Below are positions 1 through 5,575 of a DNA stretch of 11,753 nt, one piece after another. Location of the stretch: the NCBI GenBank assembly GCA_039679805.1, contig JBDKUD010000357.1, forward strand, positions 1-11,753, given 5' to 3'. How positions within the stretch are numbered: the stretch's first letter is position 1; each line of letters starts with the position of its first letter. Source of the DNA: JBDKUD01 sp039679805. GTDB lineage: Bacteria; Bacillota; Syntrophomonadia; Syntrophomonadales; Syntrophomonadaceae. The position numbers and the translations under genes were made by a program. Below the pieces are notes generated by a model. The model had not been told where the DNA came from. It searched no databases and worked only from the letters and a program-made list of their open reading frames with translations.

Positions 1-549
1 AAGATTACTATTGATTCTGCAACATTAATGAATAAAGGTTTGGAAGTAATTGAGGCTCATCATTTATTCTCCGTAGAATATGAAAATATTGAAGTATTAG
101 TTCAGAAAGAAAGTGTTATCCACTCCATGGTGGAATTAGTTGATGGTTCTTTTTTAGGACATTTGGGTGTTGCTGATATGCGAATTCCCATTCAATATGC
201 CTTGACCTATCCGCAACGGTTTGAATCACCGGCCAATCACCTTGACTTTACTCAACTGGGGAGTATTCATTTTCAGAAGCCTGATACGGTTAGGTTCCCG
301 GCCTTACGGCTGGCATATGAGGCGGGCAGGATGGGAGGCACCATGCCGGCAGTTATGAATGCTGCCAATGAAGTAGCAGTGGGCGGTTTTCTTGATCAAA
401 AGATAGGGTTTGTGCAAATTGTGAATGTGGTGAAACAGGTCATGGAAAAACATAATGTTGTTCAACGGCCCGATCTAGAGACTATCCTGGATGCTGACCG
501 GTGGGCTAGAGAAGTTTGTGGGGACATTATCGAAAAGGGGGCCAAATAA
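1..549 (+). CDS. dxr: 1-deoxy-D-xylulose 5-phosphate reductoisomerase, 3' part
   Basis: Cytoplasmic enzyme that converts 1-deoxy-D-xylulose 5-phosphate to 2-C-methyl-D-erythritol 4-phosphate with NADPH, the committed step of the MEP isoprenoid pathway. The frame is open from base 1, so the gene enters from outside the window; 182 codons are visible out of about 380 usual. The first residues carry the family signature KITIDSATLMNKGLE, which holds the Ser, Asn, Lys and Glu corresponding to E. coli S222, N227, K228 and metal ligand E231. VIHSMVE follows. The visible part is the end of the catalytic domain and the helical C-terminal domain; the NADPH-binding domain and the upstream Asp/Glu metal ligands lie outside. 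The stop codon overlaps the rseP start by one base (TAATG), so the two are probably translationally coupled. Identification is secure. Confidence 0.97.
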   Translation, partial: KITIDSATLMNKGLEVIEAHHLFSVEYENIEVLVQKESVIHSMVELVDGSFLGHLGVADMRIPIQYALTYPQRFESPANHLDFTQLGSIHFQKPDTVRFPALRLAYEAGRMGGTMPAVMNAANEVAVGGFLDQKIGFVQIVNVVKQVMEKHNVVQRPDLETILDADRWAREVCGDIIEKGAK

Positions 550-1577
550 TGAACTCTATTATTACGACTATAATAATTATAGCTGTTTTAATTTTAGCTC
601 ATGAATGGGGACACTTTATTACAGCACGTCGAATCGGAATTCCCGTGTACGAGTTTAGTCTCGGTTTCGGATATCGACTCTTGTCAATAAAGAGAAATGG
701 AGTAGAGTACTCGTTAAGATTATTCCCCCTAGGGGGATTTGTGCGTATGGCTGGAGAACAGCCGGACGATTTAGACAATCCGGAAGGATTTAATAATCGT
801 ACTCCTTTAGAAAAGATAAGAGTAGCATTTGCCGGTCCATTTATGAATTTTGTTATGGCAGTACTGATTTTTATTTATAGTTATGCATTTATTGGAATAC
901 CTCAGCCCATGAAAGCGGTTGTAATTGGCGGAGTTATTACAGGTCAGCCTGCTGCTAAGGCCGGGTTGATAGAGAACGATAAAATCTTGGAGGTAAATGG
1001 AGAAAAGGTAGCCACCTGGACAGAATTTACTTCTATTATCAAAAAATCGGAAAATGCTCCTCTTACTATGAAGTTGGTAAGAAATAACCATATTAAATAT
1101 GTAACCGTAACCCCTGCTAATATGGATAAGACGGGGGCAAAAATAGGAGCTTACAGTCAGGTAAGATACGAGAAACAGGGAATATTGACATCAATTAAGT
1201 TAGGTTTCATCAAAACCTATCAGTTTACAGGTCAGCTCATAGGTGGTCTGGGAATGTTATTTACTGGTGAAGCATCGGCAGCCGACCTAGCCGGTCCGGT
1301 AGGTATAACTAAAATGGTAGGAGAGGCGGCCCAGGGAGGAACTTTATATCTACTCGCTTTTACAGCATTTTTGAGTATAAACCTGGGTATTTTGAATCTC
1401 TTGCCGATTCCGGCTCTGGATGGCAGCAGAATGGTGTTTGCAGCTATTGAAGCCATTCGCCGCAAGCCTCTGGCACCGGAAAAAGAAGGTTTTATTCACT
1501 GGCTGGGTTTTATGTTTTTAATGCTGCTGATAGTTATTGTCACCTATAACGATATAATTCGACTGATTAAGGGATGA
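549..1577 (+). CDS. rseP: RIP (site-2) membrane metalloprotease RseP/RasP
   Basis: Zinc intramembrane protease of the M50B family, which in related bacteria cuts anti-sigma factors and remnant signal peptides within the membrane. The protein has 342 residues. The first membrane segment carries the zinc motif HEWGH (H18, E19, H22), followed by the family GGFVRMAGE strip. A single PDZ domain lies at about residues 120-190. The C-terminal membrane segments contain NLLPIPALDG, whose Asp (about D291) is the third metal ligand; the usual LDGGR reads LDGSR here. I chose the ATG at 549 because it overlaps the dxr stop and follows a G-rich stretch (AAAAGGGGG). An in-frame start at 516 would lie inside dxr and add 11 residues in front of the first membrane segment. 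The stop overlaps the ispG start (ATGA). The substrate in this organism cannot be told from the window. Confidence 0.95.
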   Translation: MNSIITTIIIIAVLILAHEWGHFITARRIGIPVYEFSLGFGYRLLSIKRNGVEYSLRLFPLGGFVRMAGEQPDDLDNPEGFNNRTPLEKIRVAFAGPFMNFVMAVLIFIYSYAFIGIPQPMKAVVIGGVITGQPAAKAGLIENDKILEVNGEKVATWTEFTSIIKKSENAPLTMKLVRNNHIKYVTVTPANMDKTGAKIGAYSQVRYEKQGILTSIKLGFIKTYQFTGQLIGGLGMLFTGEASAADLAGPVGITKMVGEAAQGGTLYLLAFTAFLSINLGILNLLPIPALDGSRMVFAAIEAIRRKPLAPEKEGFIHWLGFMFLMLLIVIVTYNDIIRLIKG

Positions 1578-2644
1578 GTAAAGTGCGCAGGAATTCACGA
1601 ACCATAAAAGTGGGAAATGTTCCAGTGGGGGGGGACAACCCGGTGGTTGTCCAATCCATGACCAATACAGATACCAGGGATATTGATAAAACTGTTGCCC
1701 AGATTTTACAGATGGAAGAAGCCGGATGTGAGATTATTAGGGTGGCAGTGGTTGATGAAGAAGCAGCTCGGGCCATAGCAAAAATTAAGAAAAATATTAA
1801 CATACCATTAATAGCCGACATTCATTTTGATTATAAGTTGGCATTGACCAGTGTAGGTGCAGGGGTGGATGGTCTGCGGATAAATCCAGGCAATATTGGT
1901 GAGTCATGGAAGGTAAAGGAAGTAGTAAAGGCCTGTCAGGAAAGACATATTCCCATTCGGGTGGGAGTAAATGCCGGTTCTCTTGATAAACGTGTTTTGC
2001 AGCGGTTTAATGGTGTATGCAAAGAAGCCATGGCAGAAAGCGTTATGGAAAATATCAAGGTACTTGAAGATATGGGATTTAACGACATCAAGATCTCCTT
2101 GAAGGCTTCCTCGGTATTATTGACTGTTGATGCCTATCGCTTGATTGCCGAACAGGTTGATTACCCATTGCATCTGGGTATCACTGAGGCAGGTACCAAG
2201 GACCGGGCCTTGATTAAGTCGGCACTAGGTATGGGGATGCTTCTTTATGAAGGAATTGGCGATACTATAAGGGTTTCACTGACATCTGATCCGGTTGAGG
2301 AAGTATGGGCCGCCTATGAGATATTAAGGGCTCTGGGATTAAGAAAACGGGGGATAGAACTGATATCCTGTCCTACCTGCGGGCGTTGTGAAGTTAACTT
2401 GATTGAAACGGCTAATAAAGTAGATCAAAAAATTAGGTCTATCGCCACACCTCTTAAAGTGGCAGTTATGGGTTGTGTGGTAAATGGTCCTGGAGAGGCC
2501 CGGGAGGCAGATATAGGAATTGCCGGAGGACGTGGCTTCGGTCTGCTATTCAAAAAAGGCGAAATAATAGAGAAAATTCCAGAAGAAAATATGGTTAACA
2601 GATTGATTCAGGAAGTAAAAGATATGGTGGATAGTAACGAATAA
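1574..2644 (+). CDS. ispG: 4-hydroxy-3-methylbut-2-enyl diphosphate synthase (IspG/GcpE)
   Basis: Iron-sulfur enzyme of the MEP pathway that reductively opens 2-C-methyl-D-erythritol 2,4-cyclodiphosphate to HMBPP. It has 356 residues, the usual length of the short bacterial form without the extra middle domain. The N-terminal TIM barrel contains VVVQSMTNTDT and LIADIHFDY. The C-terminal cluster-binding domain has ISCPTCGRC and MGCVVNGPGEAREADIGIAGG-type motifs, placing cluster ligands at C266, C269, C301 and E308, with the same spacing as in the E. coli enzyme. The ATG overlaps the rseP stop by 4 bases, so it is co-translated with rseP and shares the operon with dxr, two steps of one pathway. 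No clear terminator with a T-run follows; the palindromic region just downstream may end or stabilise the transcript. Confidence 0.97.
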   Translation: MSKVRRNSRTIKVGNVPVGGDNPVVVQSMTNTDTRDIDKTVAQILQMEEAGCEIIRVAVVDEEAARAIAKIKKNINIPLIADIHFDYKLALTSVGAGVDGLRINPGNIGESWKVKEVVKACQERHIPIRVGVNAGSLDKRVLQRFNGVCKEAMAESVMENIKVLEDMGFNDIKISLKASSVLLTVDAYRLIAEQVDYPLHLGITEAGTKDRALIKSALGMGMLLYEGIGDTIRVSLTSDPVEEVWAAYEILRALGLRKRGIELISCPTCGRCEVNLIETANKVDQKIRSIATPLKVAVMGCVVNGPGEAREADIGIAGGRGFGLLFKKGEIIEKIPEENMVNRLIQEVKDMVDSNE

Positions 2645-2666
2645 GGCCTTTAGGATAAAATAGAAA

Positions 2667-2897
2667 ATTCAACACAGAAGGACACAGATTTAAATTAAGA
2701 TCAACACAGTTATTTATTATTAGTGATTATTACTTAGCTTAGCTTTCGTATATGATTGTACCTTTTATATTCCATTCTGTACTAACCGCCTATGCTAAAG
2801 GATATAACCATATATGAAAATGTAGTATTACTTTAGTATTTTAACAATAAATAATCTGTGTCCTTCATAAGTGAATCTGTGTTAATCTGTGTTGAAT
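2667..2897. repeat. Long imperfect palindrome, MITE-like intergenic repeat
   Basis: Most of the 348-bp ispG-proS gap folds on itself. GAAGGACACAGATT (2677-2690) has a perfect 14-bp inverted copy at 2853-2866. ATTCAACACAGA (2667-2678) has a perfect 12-bp inverted copy at 2886-2897. TTATTTATTATTA (2710-2722) matches the complement of 2842-2854 with one mismatch. An inner imperfect arm pairs about 2744-2762 with about 2800-2819. The left arm has about 20 extra bases (2691-2709) with a second TCAACACAG copy. No reading frame of note lies inside. The build resembles a miniature inverted-repeat or palindromic dispersed element; membership in a genome-wide family is inference. Confidence 0.65.
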
Positions 2898-2942
2898 AAT
2901 AACATCTGCGAAAATCATATTAAAATCAGCGCAATCCGCGTT
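2853..2942 (+). repeat. Degenerate decamer repeats of type AATCNGYGTT
   Basis: Short units recur with about one-helical-turn length: AATCTGTGTC (2853-2862), two directly abutting AATCTGTGTT copies (2874-2893), ATCTGCG (2904-2910), then AATCAGCGC (2924-2932) abutting AATCCGCGTT (2933-2942). Inverted copies of the unit lie in the left part of the gap (ACACAGATT at 2682-2690). They form the right arm of the palindrome and continue past it towards proS. The units are much shorter than CRISPR repeats and there are no regular spacers. Confidence 0.6.
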
Positions 2943-2992
2943 TAATTATCCAGCGGTTAAGTCGTCGGCAATATATAAGGGAGGTAAAGTAT

Positions 2993-4711
2993 TTGAAGTC
3001 ATCACAGTTATTTTACCCTACATTGCGGGAGGTCCCCAATGAGGCTGAAGTGGTTAGCCATCAAATGTTACTGCGGGCCGGATTTATCAGGAAGGCCAGT
3101 GGAGGTATATATACCTACCTGCCTATGGGTTACCGGGTAATAAAAAAGATTATGAACATCGTTCGGGAAGAAATGGACCGTGCCGGCGGGCAGGAAATAC
3201 TAATGCCGATTATTCAGCCCGGAGAGTTGTGGCAGCAGTCAGGACGATGGGACGTGTATGGAGATGAAATGTTTAGGTTAACGGATAGACACGGTCGTTA
3301 CTTTGCTCTGGGACCTACTCATGAGGAGATTATTACTTCGTTGGTAGATGCTGATGCTCACTCCTATCGTGATCTGCCTTTGCTTTTATACCAGATTCAG
3401 AATAAGTACCGGGATGAAATTAGACCTCGGTTTGGTTTAATGCGTGGCCGGGAATTTATTATGAAGGATTTATACTCTTTCGATGCAGATAATGCTGGAC
3501 TTGATGAATCCTACCGAAAAATGTACGCAGCTTATAAAAGAATATTTGCCAGAATGAATCTGAGCTTCCGGGTGGTTGAAGCCGACAGTGGAGCTATTGG
3601 TGGTAACGAAAGCCATGAGTTTATGGTTCTGGCTGATACTGGTGAGTGTGTAATTGTATATTGTGATAAATGTGACTATGCTGCCAATGTTGAAAAAGCG
3701 GAATGTGTCCTGGATGAGAACTATAGCGATCAGGAAGAAATGTCTGCAATGAACAAAGTACATACTCCCGGTCAGAGAACCATCAAGGATCTGGTAGAGT
3801 TTTTGGGTACCAATGAGAGCCAGCAGGTCAAAACTCTAACTTGTATAGCGGATGATGAATTGATTGCAGTAGTTTTAAGAGGTGACCGGGAGCTCAACGA
3901 AATTAAACTCAAAAATGCGTTGCATTGCACCAATGTTTTTTTGGCAGATGAAGCTGAAGTAAGAAACAAGGTCGGGGCAGGATTCGGTTCACTGGGGCCG
4001 GTAGGGCTTAACATTAAGGTCTATGTGGATCAGGAAGTTACCCGCATGAGGAATTTTACCTGTGGCGCCAATGAGGATGATTATCATTTTGTAAATGTTA
4101 ATATAGGCCGTGACTTTATACCGGAAGCAGTAATAGATGTTCGGAGCGCAACTGAAGGCGATATCTGTCCTCATTGCCGCCAAGGCCAATTAAATGCTAT
4201 ACGTGGTATTGAGGTAGGGCATATTTTTAAACTGGGCACCAAATATACCGAAGCCATGGAAGCAGTGTTTCTTGATCAGAATGGCAAGGAACAACTAATG
4301 GTTATGGGATGTTATGGAATAGGAATATCCCGGACCATGGCCGCAGCGGTTGAACAAAATAATGATGAAAACGGAATAATTTGGCCGATTCCCATCGCTC
4401 CTTACCATGTAATAATTGTTCCCGTAAATGCCAAAAACCAGGAGCAGATTCAGGCAGCTAAGAATATTTATGACCAATTGTTACAACAGGGTATTGAAGT
4501 AATTCTGGATGATAGGGATGAAAGAGCGGGAGTTAAGTTCAAAGATGCTGATTTAATAGGAATTCCAGTTAGAATTACCATTGGTCCCAAATCTTTGCAG
4601 GAAAATAAAGTCGAAGTGAAGAAAAGATGGGAGAAGGAATCTAATTTGGTTGATCTGTTATCAGTAACTGAAGTTGTAAAATCCATTATCAGAGGTGGAA
4701 GCGAACTGTAG
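2993..4711 (+). CDS. proS: Prolyl-tRNA synthetase, bacterial type with editing domain
   Basis: Class II aminoacyl-tRNA synthetase that charges tRNA-Pro with proline in the cytoplasm. It has 572 residues, normal for the bacterial ProRS. Motif 1 lies around residues 45-75 (MGYRVIKKIM, EILMPIIQP). Motif 2 is the YRDEIRPRFGLMRGREF block near 140-160, and motif 3 is GCYGIGISR at 439-447. Between motifs 2 and 3 is the YbaK-like INS editing domain, which clears mischarged Ala-tRNA-Pro (about 230-385, with VKTL and GSLGP). The anticodon-binding domain is C-terminal, from about residue 470. The start is TTG at 2993, set by a strong GGGAGGT (2979-2985) 7 bases upstream; no better in-frame start is near. 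The gene follows the palindromic gap and is only 11 bases ahead of mgtC, so the two are probably co-transcribed. Confidence 0.97.
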   Translation: MKSSQLFYPTLREVPNEAEVVSHQMLLRAGFIRKASGGIYTYLPMGYRVIKKIMNIVREEMDRAGGQEILMPIIQPGELWQQSGRWDVYGDEMFRLTDRHGRYFALGPTHEEIITSLVDADAHSYRDLPLLLYQIQNKYRDEIRPRFGLMRGREFIMKDLYSFDADNAGLDESYRKMYAAYKRIFARMNLSFRVVEADSGAIGGNESHEFMVLADTGECVIVYCDKCDYAANVEKAECVLDENYSDQEEMSAMNKVHTPGQRTIKDLVEFLGTNESQQVKTLTCIADDELIAVVLRGDRELNEIKLKNALHCTNVFLADEAEVRNKVGAGFGSLGPVGLNIKVYVDQEVTRMRNFTCGANEDDYHFVNVNIGRDFIPEAVIDVRSATEGDICPHCRQGQLNAIRGIEVGHIFKLGTKYTEAMEAVFLDQNGKEQLMVMGCYGIGISRTMAAAVEQNNDENGIIWPIPIAPYHVIIVPVNAKNQEQIQAAKNIYDQLLQQGIEVILDDRDERAGVKFKDADLIGIPVRITIGPKSLQENKVEVKKRWEKESNLVDLLSVTEVVKSIIRGGSEL

Positions 4712-4722
4712 GGTGATATATT

Positions 4723-5385
4723 TTGTCGGTATATGAAATAGCTTTTAAGTTAACATTAGCCTGTATATTGGGCGGGTTAATTGGGTTGGAGCGGGAAAGC
4801 CTCAGCAGACCCGCTGGTTTGCGAACCTATACACTGGTTTGCGTAGGTTCGGCTCTGGCTATGATAGTATCTTTAGATATGTATTTCCAATACTATCGGA
4901 CGGTAAACGCAGACCCAGGCCGTATTGCCGCCCAGGTCGTCAGTGGAATTGGTTTCCTGGGAGCCGGTACCATTATGAGAGAGGGTGCAACGGTACGGGG
5001 GCTGACTACTGCTGCTGGTCTGTGGGTGGTTGCCTGTATAGGCTTGGCGATTGGTGCCGGGATGTATATTCCCGCCATAGTAACTACTGTTCTTATTCTA
5101 TTTGTTCTAATCTATTTTATAAAAATTGAACAGAGATTTACCGGAATGCGTGAATATAAGGGCCTGGTTTTGGTAGTCCAGGACCAGCCTGGACAGGTGG
5201 GGAATATAGGTTCCATTCTGGGCGATTTAGGGGTATTAATAAAAAATATACAATTAACCCGTGCAGAAGACGACAACTTGGAGATCGAATTATTAGTTCA
5301 GCTTCCGCCTACTATGTTAGTTGAAGAGGTAATTGAGGAACTATCGAAAGTTAGAGGATTCCGCGGTATTGATCGCTTGAACTAA
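4723..5385 (+). CDS. MgtC/SapB-family membrane protein with C-terminal ACT-like domain
   Basis: Inner-membrane protein of the MgtC/SapB family. Characterised members act in growth at low magnesium and, in Salmonella, on the F1Fo ATP synthase; the role of this one is unknown. Of 220 residues, the first 140 or so form about five hydrophobic segments with the family motifs GGLIGLERE (18-26), PAGLRTYTLVCVGSAL and VVSGIGFLGAGTIMREG followed by VRGLTTAAGLW. Residues about 143-220 form a soluble domain resembling ACT folds (VVQDQPGQVGNIGSILGDLG), as in YhiD-type members. The start is TTG, preceded by AGGGTGA (4710-4716) that overlaps the proS stop, 6 bases away. It sits between proS and polC, which are often adjacent in Bacillota, so it appears inserted into the cluster. 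I give no gene symbol because mgtC function cannot be assumed. Confidence 0.9.
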   Translation: MSVYEIAFKLTLACILGGLIGLERESLSRPAGLRTYTLVCVGSALAMIVSLDMYFQYYRTVNADPGRIAAQVVSGIGFLGAGTIMREGATVRGLTTAAGLWVVACIGLAIGAGMYIPAIVTTVLILFVLIYFIKIEQRFTGMREYKGLVLVVQDQPGQVGNIGSILGDLGVLIKNIQLTRAEDDNLEIELLVQLPPTMLVEEVIEELSKVRGFRGIDRLN

Positions 5386-5438
5386 TAGTCGTGACAAAAC
5401 TAATTTTCCAGTTGTTGCAAATAACGATTTACCTCCAT

Positions 5439-5452
5439 AGTATACAATTACT
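5439..5452 (+). repeat. 14-bp direct repeat, copy upstream of polC
   Basis: AGTATACAATTACT occurs here and again, exactly, at 9233-9246, so the two copies lie in the non-coding gaps on either side of polC. The core GTATAC is itself palindromic. No function is known to me. It may be a promoter element or a protein-binding site, or chance in AT-rich spacer DNA. Confidence 0.5.
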
Positions 5453-5466
5453 GCTCCAAGTTAAAT

Positions 5467-5495
5467 TTGAAAGCGTTCAAACTTGCACTTTTACT
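5467..5495 (+). promoter_or_regulatory. Candidate sigma-A promoter for polC
   Basis: TTGAAA (5467-5472) and TTTACT (5490-5495) are separated by 17 bases. The -35 matches the consensus in 5 of 6 positions and the -10 in 4 of 6. It lies in the 190-bp mgtC-polC gap, about 80 bases before the chosen polC start. The same bases contain a small inverted repeat, TTTGAA/TTCAAA (5466-5471 and 5476-5481). This is weak evidence in AT-rich DNA. Confidence 0.3.
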
Positions 5496-5517
5496 GCGGG
5501 ATCATTATTGATTCCGC
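5496..5517 (+). other. Stem-loop in the polC 5' region
   Basis: GCGGGATCA (5496-5504) pairs with TGATTCCGC (5509-5517), a 9-bp stem with one G-U pair and a TTAT loop. It is followed by GTTATTTATC, which is T-rich but not a clean T-run. It may be a weak terminator for the proS-mgtC transcript or a structure at the 5' end of the polC message. Its presence argues against the reading frame upstream of 5576 being coding. Confidence 0.4.
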
Positions 5518-5563
5518 GTTATTTATCTATAAACAGCGTTACACGCAACCAGTTTGGTTAGTT

Positions 5564-5571
5564 GGGGGGAG
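5564..5571 (+). promoter_or_regulatory. Ribosome binding site that sets the polC start
   Basis: GGGGGGAG ends 4 bases before the TTG at 5576. An alternative in-frame TTG at 5483 has no Shine-Dalgarno sequence before it. Spacing from the centre of the G-run is normal, and other genes here also use G-rich sites before TTG. Confidence 0.7.
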
Positions 5572-5575
5572 AATT

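Noticed and set aside
516..548. Earlier ATG-equivalent start for rseP inside dxr
   Set aside because: It would add 11 mostly polar residues before the first membrane segment and overlap dxr by 34 bases. The TAATG junction at 549 has a suitable G-rich site and matches family N-termini.
2756..2785. TTGTAC and TACTAA as a proS promoter
   Set aside because: The 18-base spacing is acceptable, but both boxes are poor matches in very AT-rich DNA inside the palindrome, so I do not call it.
2853..2942. CRISPR-like repeat array
   Set aside because: The units are only 9-10 bases, degenerate and partly abutting, with no constant spacers and no cas genes nearby.
4839..5129. 96-codon plus-strand frame within the mgtC-like gene
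   Set aside because: It overlaps the conserved MgtC membrane core in another frame and has a composition (many Arg, Cys, Tyr, Trp) typical of out-of-frame translation.
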